From [Phialemoniopsis] sp. UDSM-2020 (taxonomy: Eukaryota; Ascomycota; Sordariomycetes; Thyridiales; Thyridiaceae), in contig JAEILZ010000002.1 of assembly GCA_018873225.1 (NCBI GenBank), positions 248,001-312,000 of the forward strand: a stretch of DNA of 64,000 nucleotides. Reading direction: 5' to 3'. Below, in pieces: positions 23,501 through 34,606 of the stretch; positions within the stretch are counted from its first letter, which is position 1; each line of letters begins with the position of its first letter. The notes beneath the pieces were generated by a model that did no database searches, was not told where the DNA came from, and saw nothing but the letters and a program-made list of their open reading frames with translations. Position numbers and translations under genes: made by a program.

Positions 23501-25379
23501 ACTGACAGCGGCAGCTTCGACTTCCCAGGCTCCTCAAAACGGAACTACATTCTCACTTGTCGGGCCGGTGCAGACGCAGAGCGGGATTGTGGGAAGCTCA
23601 AGCCCTGCTCCAACGGCGCCACTACAATCTGTTGGTGGGCTATCGTCGACGGTGAACATCACTGCTGCTCCGTCTTCCACCCTGACCAGTCTTCTCTCGA
23701 ACGCCACGGCCAGCGCAAACTTCACTGGGCCCAGCATTCCTGCTCCTGCTAGTCAGTCTGGCCTAGGACCTCTATCAAGCACTGCGCCACCTTTGACCAC
23801 CATCTCACTCAACGAGACTGGTCTGCTACCACCTACTTCTGCGTTGCCGAACCAGACCCAGCCTATTGCAAGCAGCAACATTACTATCACCCGCCTCAGC
23901 CAGCCGGTTCCCAGCTCAACGTCAATTGACCTGGGCAGCACGACCGTTTCTACGATCGCCAACTGGACCGGTACGATCTCTGGTATTGCGGGCATAACTT
24001 CCGCGCCTCCTTTCCCGGCTCAAAGCGGATTCGGCCCCGAGTTCAGCTCCAGCTTCAACGCGAGTGCGCCTGCTGCATCCGCTCCGGCTCAATCTGTCCC
24101 AGGGCAATCAGTTTCTGGCCCTCAACAGTCTGTACCTGGTTCTCAGCAATCAGTTCCTGGTCCTCAGCAATCTGTACCTGGTCCACAACAATCTGTACCT
24201 GGTCCCCAGCAGTCAGTGCCTGGCCCTCAACAATCAGTCCCCGGCCAGTCTGTTCCTGGTCAGACAGTTCCTGGCCAGACCACACAGACTGCCCAGGCTT
24301 CAAATCAGACAGCATCATACCTCACATCGTCAAGCTCCACTACACCTCCACTGCAACCTGTGCAGCCGACATTTGGTCCTGATGTTCCGAGCTCAGAATC
24401 TTCTTCATCGTCCGTAACATCCATCGCTGCTCCAATCTCAAACACAACCATTTCTTCGGTCGCGACCACCACCAGCCAAGAGGCTCCTGCCGGCCCCGGT
24501 CAACAAACCGGTTTTGGTCCCGAAGCCACCAGTGAGGCCTCTGGCAACCCTACTTCGTCGATGACTGGAATCTGGCCACCGCCTTCATCATCATCAACCA
24601 CATCTGGACCTGCTCTGCCCACTTCCACGTGCGGCAACGCCGCTGACACTGGCAATTTTACATTGAACGTAAGTGTTGCCCCTTTCACTATTGCTCGGCC
24701 TCGATGACTAACAGATGTGAAGTTTGACGATCTGCCTCCTCAAGGTGTTAGAAACAACACAGATCCCAACAGCCTCAATCCAGTACCCATGTTCAGTCCT
24801 TATCATCGGTTCTGGTTCGCATCCGGCTTTGGCTTTTTGCCCCCGCCGTCGTCAAAATACCAGCCATCGTCACCGAAGCTGATGTTGCAGTGGTCGCCGG
24901 CGATTTTGCCGAACGGAACCGTCATCGACAGCGTTGCAGAGATTAGCGTCGGCACTCAGAAGACGGATAGTTGCATGCGTTTCAATTTCCTTGGTTTCAG
25001 TCTTGGATGCAACTCGACTGGGCCCAGCTGCCTTTTCAATATCACAGGTGCACGTACTCCTTCGGACGGCGTATCGCCTGATGTCGACGTCGTTTCGAAC
25101 CTCTGGAACTTGACCTCATGTCCTGCCCCGAGCAACTGCTCCCTGGTTCCCATTGTGGCGGATGCCGGTGCCTACTCGGATCTCACTTCAATTCGAATTC
25201 AGCTCACCACAGGCAACGTCACGGGAGCGACTTGGTGGGGCGATGACCTTCTTCTAGGTTGGACCGACAACAGCTGTGCCGCAGGCAAGTGTCGTTCCAA
25301 TGTGCGCAACAGCGTCTTCGGTCGTCGCGACCGCATGAAGTCTGTTGGGCTGTGGCGCCGTCTTGTCGACGCCATTTGA
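20520..25379 (+). CDS. Very large Ser/Thr/Pro-rich mucin-like surface protein (adhesin-like)
   Basis: Exons 20520-20596, 20672-24668 and 24723-25379 give 1,576 residues. Exon 1 encodes a signal peptide (residues 1-25). The long middle exon is a low-complexity mucin-like region of Ser, Thr, Pro, with many N-x-S/T sites, motifs such as PEITLS and VTIPGYGS, and a run of about six QSVPGPQ units at 24089-24282. Exon 3 begins exactly with FDDLPPQGV and encodes a compact C-terminal domain of about 215 residues with six cysteines (for example TDSCMRF, SLGCNSTGPSC) and the patterns PYHRFWFASGFGF and GDDLLLGW, likely a beta-sandwich. No GPI signal is seen. The last intron uses an AAG acceptor at 24722, because the nearer CAG would bring a stop into frame. 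Probably a secreted adhesin or wall protein; partner unknown. Confidence 0.83.
24089..24282 (+). repeat. Tandem QSVPGPQ-coding repeat inside the mucin-like gene
   Basis: Roughly 21-nt units encode QSVPGPQ or close variants about six times, flanked by shorter QSVPG/QTVPG units. Synonymous differences between units (TCT/TCA, GTA/GTT/GTG/GTC) show the peptide, rather than the DNA, is being kept. Confidence 0.8.
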
Positions 25380-26515
25380 GCAGGCCACCGCGGTTCTCTT
25401 CATGACTGTCTTTTCGAAGACAGCATGTGTCACAATATTCAAAACTGTATGGCTTGATATTCGACGTAATGTATTTTGGGAGGAGTCTATGAACATCATT
25501 GATGCTGGTAATTGTGGGAGAAGGGAAATCTTTGGAGTCGAACTAATTCGGGTGGAATGTCAAATCCTTGCTGTCACGACTGTAATCACAAGAGCACTGA
25601 ATTATTTCATCATGTAGCAATACAAAGGCAGATGGCTGTTGCGGATGATGCGGACGATATCAGTGCATGCACATGTTTGACGTCTTGGTGCCGGATTGTG
25701 ATGCCGAAGGGGTCCGATCTCGGCTGCTGGCCCGGATTCCGTGTGGGACCCCCCGACGCCGCCAGTACCTCTTGCGCGTCATTGATTTGCTAGAGATAAC
25801 ATTCAGCGTTATGGACCCATGTTGACTGGGTAGTGTGTCGCGATTCAATTGAGTGTTGTGTCAACTGCTTCCTTTTATGTAGGAAAGCTCACATTGAGAA
25901 TGGGTGTCTGGTGAATGGAAGACGGAGACACACGACCCGGCAGTCGGGGTTGGCATCCCGGTCAGCGGAGAAAAGGGCCGCGACAGTGCGTGCCAGGCGG
26001 GCAAGCGGGCCAACAGCAGGTTTCGATTTGGTAATGGCCGCCTCTCCACACGGTGGGTTGGCTTCCGGATCGGAACTCTCGTGCAGTCGGCTAAGTATTT
26101 GGCCGCAGTGGATGGGCGACCAAACTTTCCCTACGCAGCGCTGTGTATGCTCTGACTGTCTTTAATCCCATTCTTCTGCTTGAACGTCTCAATCTTGTGA
26201 GAACGAGTGATGATGACCCTTCTTGGAGCATATTGTCGGCTCGTGAGATAGGGCTTTCCGTGTTGGAGCAGTGTCGGCCACGCAACAAATTTTTGTCATT
26301 TCCCCAAGCTAACCCGGTATCGGCTTTTGCTCTTCTCGGTGGACCATTCGCCGATGCTTGGTCCGTGACGTCGACTGTTGACTTTGGAGCTTCTACCTAG
26401 AGGAGTGGTCAATCACCCGTTGGAATAGCACGCAACTCCTTGCTATTCTTCCGTAAATCGACGGCGGGCTGAGACCGGGATTGAGGAGGGTTACTTTCAA
26501 TTTTCCGGAACGGTC
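25380..26515. other. Intergenic region
   Basis: Lies between two rightward genes. No repeat, RNA or coding region could be supported; short frames here lack start context and family motifs. Confidence 0.5.
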
Positions 26516-28209
26516 ATGGTGGACCACCGCGAAATTGCCGCGGGCAATGATGTCGAAATGGACGCAGGCCGGCCGAGGTCCGCAGCCGTGCACGGCACAG
26601 CGGCAGACGAGGGGTTGACACGGGATCGGGATCAGCCGCTCGCTTACGATGCCGACCCGGAAAAACATGCAGCGGGCGGCTGCAGCGACAGGCGAGGGGC
26701 GATGACGCCGGACGAAGACGACAGCATCGCGGCCGCGCGGAAGAAGGAGGAGCAAAATATCGCGGAGCGCAGGGCGCACGATACCGAGGATGACGACGAC
26801 GACGATTACGATGTAGAGAACGACTTGCCCGGCATAGGGCCGGCCGACGAGCCCACCGGCACGCGAGCCGTCATTGATCGTGTGCTCAGCCGCACGAGTG
26901 CCAGGGACGTGCAGCCAGGCCCGCCCCCAGACGGCGGTGCCCAGGCCTGGATCACCGCGCTCTGCGCGCACCTTACGGTCATGGCCTCGTGGGGCTTCAT
27001 CAACTCTTTCGGCGTCTTCCAGACCTACTACGTCGAGATGCTGGACCGCCCGCCCGCCGACGTGGCCTGGATCGGTAGCATCCAGACCTTCTTGCTCTTC
27101 TTTGTCGGTACCTTTACAGGCCGGCTCACCGACGCCGGGTACTTCCGCGCCGTCTTCACGCTGGGTACGGTCCTGCAGATCTGCGGCACCATCGCGGCGT
27201 CGTTCTGCACGACGTACTGGCAGCTCTTCCTCGCGCAGGGCGTGTGCGTCGGCCTCGGCGACGGGTGCCTCTTTTGCCCGGCCATGGCGATCTTGAGCAC
27301 CTACTTCCACAAGAAGAGGGCGTTTGCGATGGGCATCTCGGCGAGCGGGAGCATGACGGGTGGTCTGATTTTTCCTAGTATGGTGCGGGAACTGCTGCCG
27401 CGCATCGGGTTCGGGTGGACGATGCGCGCGCTGGGCCTGATACAGATCGTTACTATGATTGGCGTCAACATCGGGTTGCGGCCGAGGCTGCCGCCGCGTA
27501 AAGGGGGAGGGATGGTGGACTGGTCTGCGTTTCGGGATAAGGCTTACTGCTTCTATGCCGCTGGGGCCTTCATGGTGAGTTCATTCTTTCTTCTTCGAAG
27601 CCGTTCGCGTCTGCATGTGCTACCGACTTGGAACTGTCGTGCTGACATAAACCACAGTCCTTTTGGGGCATCTTCATCGCATTCTGGTACCTGGGCTCCT
27701 TTGCCCGCGACATCATTGGCTTCGCGTACACCGACTCGCTCAACCTTATCCTCGTGCTCAACGGCATCTCCGGGCCAAGCCGCATCATCCCGGCCTTCTT
27801 CGCCGACAAGATCGGCCCCATCAACATGATCACCGTCTTCGCCTTCCTGTCCGGGATTACATCGGTGGCCTGGATGGGCGTACACAGCCCGGCGGGCCTG
27901 TACGTCTGGACCATCGTCTACGGCATCGTGGCAGGTGGCATACAGGGTCTGTTCCCCGCGGGCGTGGCGAGCCTCAACAACGACCTGGGAAAGGCCGGTG
28001 TCAGGCTGGGTATGGTGTTTACGACGACGAGCTTCGCGTGTCTGTCGGGCCCGCCGATCGCCGGGGCGATCATCTCTGCGGGGGGCGGGAGGTACCACGG
28101 CGCGCAGGCGTTTGGGGGCGCGATCATGTTGATGGGTGGCGTGTTTTGGGCTACGTCTAGGTACTTCAAGTACAAGAGGGATGGGCTTGGGTTTGTGTGT
28201 CGGGTGTGA
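26516..28209 (+). CDS. MFS monocarboxylate-type permease
   Basis: Exons 26516-27574 and 27658-28209 give 536 residues. A long hydrophilic N-terminus (about 140 residues) with acidic runs precedes the transporter part, which opens with PPDGGAQAWITALCAHL, the D-G-G-x-x-A-W signature of fungal monocarboxylate transporter homologues (MCH/ESBP6 group). Twelve hydrophobic spans are visible, with GVCVGLGDGCLFCPAMAIL, FHKKRAFAMGISASGSMTGG and GLFPAGVASLNND in the expected order. The 83-nt intron is phase 0, between spans 6 and 7. It probably moves a carboxylate, riboflavin or other small organic anion; homologues differ widely, so no substrate is named. It stands upstream of a secreted esterase in the same direction, 535 bases apart, which could supply a carboxylic acid, but this is only suggestive. 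Confidence 0.87.
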
Positions 28210-28744
28210 GCGTGGCCGACTGGCCTGTGAGGGTGAAGTGGGATACGGGATGGGAGGGCATTTGTGTGCGGGATGGATGCTGGGATTGTCAAAAATAGAA
28301 ACTGCGGCATCAATAAGAATTTTTTTTGTGTACATACGATGACCACTTGTTGCCTCATATGGAGCTATCCAGGGATCGTATCTCATTGCCACACCTGGTA
28401 CCAGCAGCATCCGGGCGCTCACCAGCGGTTCCATTCGACCGGTATTGTCCCCCCCGCATCCGATCATGAAGGGATGATGCAACCGACAAGCGCGCCGTTG
28501 AGGCGCGTACGCTGTGCCGTAGACTTGGGACGTGGATCTTGGTCTACCCCAGAGTCGCACGGAATTTCCACCAATGAGGAGAACCAATTGAGTTGGAAAT
28601 CCGTCACCAAGAATTTATCCGCCTTCAACCCCGCTGAGCACCCCCGATTCGAGAGGCATATAAGAGGCGAAGTGCCGGAGCTTTGCCCTTTCTGCGATTG
28701 AAATTCTTTGAGGACGTTTGGCAAGCAAAGTCAAAGGGTTCAAC
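28210..28744. other. Intergenic region with promoter of the GDSL esterase
   Basis: Contains a TATA box at 28659 about 85 bases before the esterase start. Otherwise nothing recognised. Confidence 0.5.
28659..28664 (+). promoter_or_regulatory. TATA box of the GDSL esterase
   Basis: TATAAG in the context GGCATATAAGAGGC, 86 bases before the ATG at 28745. Confidence 0.5.
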
Positions 28745-29974
28745 ATGGCTACTCCAGTGTTGTCAACAAGGCGTTTGCTTGTGCTGCTTCTTGGCGCCGT
28801 TGCCGGAACTGCACAAGCCAGACCACACCAGGCTCCTTTCAACTGGGCAAAGACTAAGTATCTGTTAGTCTCACCTAACTTTTGCTTTCAACACAACAAG
28901 GAAAGGATACTGACCAAAGGACACAAGGCTTGCATTCGGCGACTCGTATACCTTTGTCCAGGGCACCCATGGACATCAGAACTTTAGCTTCATGGGCGAT
29001 TACCTGCCTGAGAACTTTGCCTATACACCAGAAGACCTGCTGTCCAACAAGATCGTCCAGAACTTTACCGGGACTGCGGAAGGCGGGCCGAACTGGGTCG
29101 AGTTCTTAACCAGCTGCGGTGTCGAGGATGGACTGCACTCCCCACTGTCATGTAAGAAGCAGCTCTGGGACTTTGCCTTTGCGGGAGCGGACGTCTCGGA
29201 GGAGTTGTGAGTTCTTCCCTCGTTGACGTCAGCCGAAAGTCTACTGACAGACCGCACAGCACGCCCCTTCATCACGACTTTACGACACCGCTCGTCAACC
29301 AGACGCAGCAATTCCTGACCTACGGCCAGCCCGTCTTCCGCAAGAAGCTCTGCGTCGACCCGGACCGCACCCTCGTGGCCGTATGGATCGGCATCAACGA
29401 CATCAACGACTCGGCCAAGAACAACGTCTCCTTCCCGGACTTTTACGACTCCATCATCAGCGCCATGTTCTCGCAGAGCGTCGACCCGTTGTACGGCGCC
29501 GGATACCGCCACTTCCTCTTCGTCAACCTGCCGCCCCTCGACAGGACGCCGAGCAACCAGCGCAAGGAGAGTCCGCTGCCTAGTAAGGAGATGATTGGGT
29601 GGTGGAACGGCGCGCTGGATAGGCATAGCGAGAGCTTTGCGGAGACGCATGATGGGGCGACGGCGCTGGTGTTTGATGCTAATACATTCTTGAACGGTGT
29701 CATGGACAATGCTGAGAGCTACGGGATCAAGAACACGACTGACTTCTGTGCTGGGTACAATCAGCCCGATGTCCTGCAGAACTGGGAGAAGTACGGGTGC
29801 CCCGTGCCGCTCAGCGAGTACTTTTGGTTCAACTCGGGACACATGTGAGTACTCCAAAGGGAAAATATGTGATATCTGTTCAGTTGTATGCTGACCATTT
29901 TGCGCGCGAATAGGACAAGCAAAACTCACGAGGTGCTGGCAGCGGAGGTTGAAGACTTTTTGACGCGTAACTAG
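28745..29974 (+). CDS. Secreted SGNH/GDSL esterase (CE16-like)
   Basis: Exons 28745-28863, 28928-29206, 29260-29844 and 29914-29974 give 347 residues. A signal peptide (about 1-25) precedes block I, LLAFGDSYTFVQGTHG, with nucleophile Ser46, created by the first splice (AAG acceptor). Block III is WIGINDINDS (Gly/Asn oxyanion residues) and block V is FWFNSGHMTSKTHEVLA with the catalytic His. The residue three before that His is Asn where classical GDSL enzymes have Asp, so the acid of the triad may be missing or supplied elsewhere; some CE16 relatives look similar. The last exon is only 61 nt. Probably an extracellular acetyl esterase trimming plant or fungal polysaccharides, or a lipase; the sequence does not decide. 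Confidence 0.85.
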
Positions 29975-30444
29975 CGGTGAGCGGTTATCGCAACATTGAT
30001 AGCTCATAATAGTCCCATCATCAGGTCTGGGCCACCCCCGAGGTTAAAACGACTCCCAATAAGTATTAAATAGTTCGCCAATCATGACCGTGGGTGGGAA
30101 CGACCGGGCTCTGATCAAATTGGTTGGTCGGCATTGATAGCGGCCTCCAGGGTCTAAGTACTGTGTTTAGCGCGCTCTTCAGTGCCGGGTTAGTCAGCCC
30201 TGGAGCTTTGTAGCGCTCTCTCCAGTACCTTGCAGCTTTAAAAAAAGCGCCTGAGCCCCGCCAAAATCCATTGAACCCGCGGGGTTTTCTCAGCCAATGA
30301 CTCGTTTCTTCCGGTTACCACATGCATCATCGATCTTTAATGTCACCCAGTAAGACTCCCTATCTGCAGAGAGACAGGCAGACGGGTAGGCAGACAGAGA
30401 GACACATCTCGGAGTAACATCTTGGCCGTATTTGACTATCCGCT
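29975..30444. other. Intergenic region
   Basis: Includes a short GACAGGCAGACGGG/AGGCAGACAGAG run at about 30368-30402, a simple purine-rich repeat in the leader of the next gene. Nothing else seen. Confidence 0.5.
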
Positions 30445-32899
30445 ATGGAGTCGCTGGACCTTGAGAGCCAGCACAGGGTCAAACGGCCCCGACTCGGCCA
30501 TCGAAATCCGCTTGCCTGCATTGGTTGCAAGCAGAAGAAGCTGAAGGTCAGCTTTGGATTCAATCAGACTTATGTTTCTTATTACCTAACTTCATTGTAG
30601 TGCGGCGGAGAAACACCCCGATGCCAGAACTGCGTCAGGGCCGATCGAGGTGAGTATCTGCAATTCATCAAGACCCGATCGCGTGCCTGCTGAGTGTTCG
30701 CTGACGATGCTACTTACTTTCACAGAGTGTCTAGTGGAAGATCCTGCAACGGGATTGCATCGGCCGAGGGACTACATGCAGTCTCTGGAAAACAGGGTCT
30801 TGTACCTGGAGGGCCTTCTTCAACAGGAGAGGCCGGACTTGACAGCAGAGCGTCTGTTCCCGCTAGATCAGGTGAGTCGCCAAGCATTCCGAAGCCGCGG
30901 ATGAGCAAGACAGGACGCTAAATTGCCCCAGGGCCCTGCAACCGGGCAGCATGATGGGCCTCTGCCTACGCCAGTACCCGAAACAAGTGTGGCCTTCCCG
31001 GATTTAGACGACACTCCTGGTGAGCTGGCTGACGACGTCGCTCTGCTTTGCGTGAGGGCTACTGGCAGGGAGCCCGAGTATTTTGGGCCCTCATCTGCTC
31101 TCTCGTTGTGCCGTGTTGTCAGCTCTGCCATGAAATTACCTAAGAAGGTCGGGAGCTCAAGGACCAGCACATCTGTGCCTGACATGCGTCAAGAACGGGC
31201 CAGCCCCGTCCCCGCGGCGGCCACCTTTCCCTCGTCATCGCTTAGGACCACTCTCTCAGAGGCATACTTCGAGAACATCCATCCGCAATATCCCTTTCTA
31301 CATAGGCCGACGTTCCAGACCTGGCAGGATGATTGTGTTGAGGCGCATGCGTCGGGATCGCTCGACAGCGCTGGTGATATCCCTGTTTTCTTCACATGGA
31401 TGGTACTGTTCCCCATCACCACATGCATTGTTACTGAGTTCACATGTATTGATCTGTCCGCAGGTGTATGCCATCGGGTCCCTCACGCTAGGGCCGTCTT
31501 CCTATGATGCCGCAGCATCGTACTACTTGAGGGCACTCGACCACCACCCAGCTGTTTTGGGACTGGACTCTCTCGAGTCTATACAGAGTCTACTGGCTTG
31601 TGCTGTCTACTCAATCAGGTCGCCCGTAGGTGCAAGCCTCTGGTACGTATCTCGCCTGTCCTGGCCGGGTGATCAAAACTAATCTCGCCCGTCTCGAACA
31701 GGAAGATATCTGGCATGGCTCTTCGTCACTGCGTTGAGCTCGGTTATCATACCAGCGTGTCGAAGCATCGCAGGAATGTCAATCCTCTCACCTCCGAAAT
31801 CTCCAGGAGATGTTTTTGGGTCGCTTACGACATTGACCGCGTGGCGTCCTTCATCCTCGGGCGGCCGGTCGGCATCCCAGACATATGCATCGACGCAGAG
31901 GTACGTCCTGTGAAGAGAGCGAGGGGAGGTAATAGCGCCAAATCACTTTGCTTCTGCTAATATAGCACACAGCTCCCTCTAGATATCAATGATACGGACA
32001 TCAACTCGACCGGCTTTGTCAACCCGCCCAGGACTTCTCATGACCAACCTCTCACCAACATGACCCGTGCAATTCACGTTATCAAGCTTAGACAAATATG
32101 GTCCAAGATCAACAATTATGTCTACCCGCCCATTGCGAAACCAGCTTACAATCAGTTCTATTGCAAAAAGGTGTCTATCGACAGCCTGGCGCAGGAGCTT
32201 GAGGAGTGGCATCGCACCATTCCCGAGCCGCCCGACAACTCCAAGTTCGAGCCGATATCAGTGTTCGCATCGCGGGACTGGTTCCGGCTCGCTCACGCCC
32301 ATTCGATCCTGATCCTATATCGGTCGTGTATCATCCACACACCCCCTGTTGGCGAGGAGCAGGACATGGACCGCGCGTTTGATATTTGCTACAAGAAGTC
32401 GAGGGAAATGTGCATATCCTACCGAAAGCTCTATCAGCACCCCGACATGCAATTCACCTGGGGGCTGGTCCACATTCTCTTTCTCGGCGGGATCACGTAT
32501 CTGTACTGTATTTGGAAGTCGGCCAGGGTTCGGGCGTCGGCCAAGAGGATGGACGTCATCAACACATGCATGGCGTGCCAGACGGTACTTGTTATCATCG
32601 CTGAGCGGTGGAGTCATGCCACGGGTTACCGCGACATTTTCGAGTTTCTCTCCGAAAGGACCATCGATCTTGTCTGCGGCGAGAATGGCGTCCAGGAGCC
32701 AGCGGTAGCAAATTCTTCAGCGCCAGTCCAAGAGCCGGACTCGGACCTCTCCCTGCTCCAAAACTGGATCATTGACTTGGACGAGAACGCCATACTGCAA
32801 GGATCTGACTACTTCCTTCAAGGCCTCCTTGAGGAAGTGGGGGATGTGCCCCCAGAACATCAACTTCTTGGTGTCAATGGCGCGTTCCCCGTGGATTAG
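30445..32899 (+). CDS. Zn2Cys6 transcription factor A of a paralogous pair
   Basis: Seven exons (30445-30546, 30601-30649, 30726-30871, 30932-31402, 31464-31642, 31702-31900, 31973-32899) give 690 residues. The zinc cluster is Cys25, 28, 35, 42, 45 and 52 with canonical spacing, followed by MQSLENRVLYLEGLLQQ, a short coiled coil for dimerisation. The fungal middle homology region contains FENIHPQYPFLHRPTFQTW, RCFWVAYDIDRVASFILGRP and FTWGLVHILFLGGITYLYC. The protein is a clear paralogue of the gene at 40399: same Cys positions, same first two exon lengths (102 and 49 nt) and four shared intron sites further on or within these. An intron after residue 99 (30872-30931) is absent from the paralogue. 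It converges on the racemase gene 185 bases away and likely regulates the adjoining enzymes, which is inference from position. Confidence 0.9.
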
Positions 32900-33084
32900 G
32901 GACTTGCCCTTCCATGTCTTTGCGGGTTTAGCGATCTGTATCACTAGCTTTTGAACATACGCTCGATCAGTTCATAGCATGCTGTTTTGCACAGTATTAG
33001 GTCACCGAAATTCACAAGGTGGATAGGTCCAAGTGCAGGTACTGTGACATGACACATTTATTTATATGACTTTGGTATGTAGCC

Positions 33085-33907
33085 TCATGATTTCCACCAG
33101 GCAGGGTTGGCCCTTCTCACACCCCAGTAGAACCATTCCCCGAGCGTGTATACGTCGTGGACAGGCACATTTGTCGCGACCCGAATAGCCTCACCGTACG
33201 ATGACATGTTGGTGCACTCCAGTAGAATGTGTGCGACGTCGCTGTGTGCGGCAAGCAGCTCCTTGGCCTGTGTCACGAGCTCCGCTTCCAGCCTGCCTGC
33301 GTCGTACTTGGCGCCTCGAGCGATGACGTCCCGCAGATGCCCGTCGGACGGGGCGCCGGAGATTTGTACCCGTTCCGGGTCGATGCCCAGCTCCTGGAGG
33401 TGCCGGTTCGTGAGCCGGTTCGAGTCGTACGTCATCACGCCGACTTTCTTGCCCGGGGCAATGATCGCTAGGAGAGATGGGATCTGGATAAGCGAGGACG
33501 TGGCTACCGGGATGGGCAGTCTGCTGGATAGTCTTTGTATGACGTAAAACATTGTCTTGGTCAGCGACCGTTATGCTTGTTCTTTCTGATATACGTTGGG
33601 ACCTAGGGGGAAAGGGGAAGGGGATTTTGTGTTACTTTTTCTGAGCCATGGCAAGAAAGCCGCAGCTGGTCACGATGCCAACGGCACCCCTCTCCGCGAG
33701 CTTGAGCCCTGCGGCGACGAAGCGGTCGAGAAAGGCATCGTCATATGGCTTATCTGTGACGATCTGGGACTCGGACGTACCGGACACCATCTCCCGGATC
33801 AAGGGGAAGTCCCACGTGTTCTCGTTGTACGGGTCGCCGGGAGGCCTGAAGACGTCCACCTCGACGGCGAGGAACCCCATGGGAGGGAGAGACGCGTCTT
33901 TGACCAT
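33085..33907 (-). CDS. Asp/Glu/hydantoin racemase-superfamily enzyme
   Basis: Leftward exons 33636-33907 and 33085-33532 give 239 residues, the usual size of this superfamily. Two catalytic-type cysteines are in place: Cys82 in VTSCGFLA and Cys197 in LLECTNM. The N-terminus (MGFLAVEVDVFRPPGDPYNE) and IPVATSSLIQIPSLL plus YTLGEWFYWG match fungal members annotated as Asp/Glu racemases. The 103-nt intron is forced by frame: donor GTAAC at 33635, acceptor AAG at 33533, joining MAQKK to LSSRLPIPV. Such enzymes racemise amino acids or hydantoins, isomerise maleate or decarboxylate malonates; the sequence alone does not decide. It shares a 699-bp divergent promoter with the dehydrogenase at 34607. 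Confidence 0.82.
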
Positions 33908-34606
33908 GATGACAGTATCAGACCAGGTTTCTGGATCGTTTGTCGAGGGGTTGTGGGAGAGATAAGATTTGGATGCACAATCAATCAGGGCGAATGTTGC
34001 TTCATGCTAGTCAAGTTCAGCATCCAGCACAGACATGCGCGCTTTATGCTTTATACAGTGTGGTCTTTAGCGGCTTGGCCCAGGTACCAGTGGTGGTCGT
34101 ACACGCGGATCAGTGGTGGGACAGACACGGTTGGACGAAGGCGGGACAACGACGATGAGGGGTTCAGCAAAGAGCATCACCAGGCCCGAAGCATTCTCTG
34201 GAACGCGCCGGCAGCTTGATCCATGGGAGGGATGGGGAGCCGGCAGTGGAGGGACCCGGAGACCAGCCGGAAGACGCCGAGTGGGTCTGGAAGAAGCCGG
34301 ACAATGCCCACCAAGTGGAGCGTGATGATCAGTAGTGGGAGAAGCCATGGGCACTGCCGCGAACCGGCGGATGCCCGTGTAAAGCAGGACGCCTTAGTGC
34401 TCCGACACAAACTGTTCCTACACATGTATGTGAGGTCTTTAATGAAGCGGCCTGTTGTTCTTTTTATTTCGCCGGCTTTTGATATCAGAGCCCTGACGTT
34501 GTCAAAATCTTTATGCTATCTCGAGCCAGTAGGAAAGCCTGCTGTCGTCTTCCCAACTTCCCCTTCCTTCTCGTCTTTCACCTCTCGCCGTTTCGCAACC
34601 ACAACC
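33908..34606. promoter_or_regulatory. Divergent promoter between racemase-type enzyme and D-2-hydroxyacid dehydrogenase
   Basis: 699 bases separate the two ATGs, which point outward, so the pair can be co-regulated. A CT-rich leader precedes 34607 (about 34550-34600). The stretch also holds several CGG/CCG words (for example GCCGG at 34228-34280) of the sort Zn2Cys6 factors bind, but no clear inverted pair was found. No gene is supported inside it. Confidence 0.45.

Noticed and set aside
34442..34606. Upstream in-frame ATG giving the dehydrogenase a longer N-terminus
   Set aside because: The start at 34607 has the better context and matches family length; the extension could be a targeting form but is not supported.
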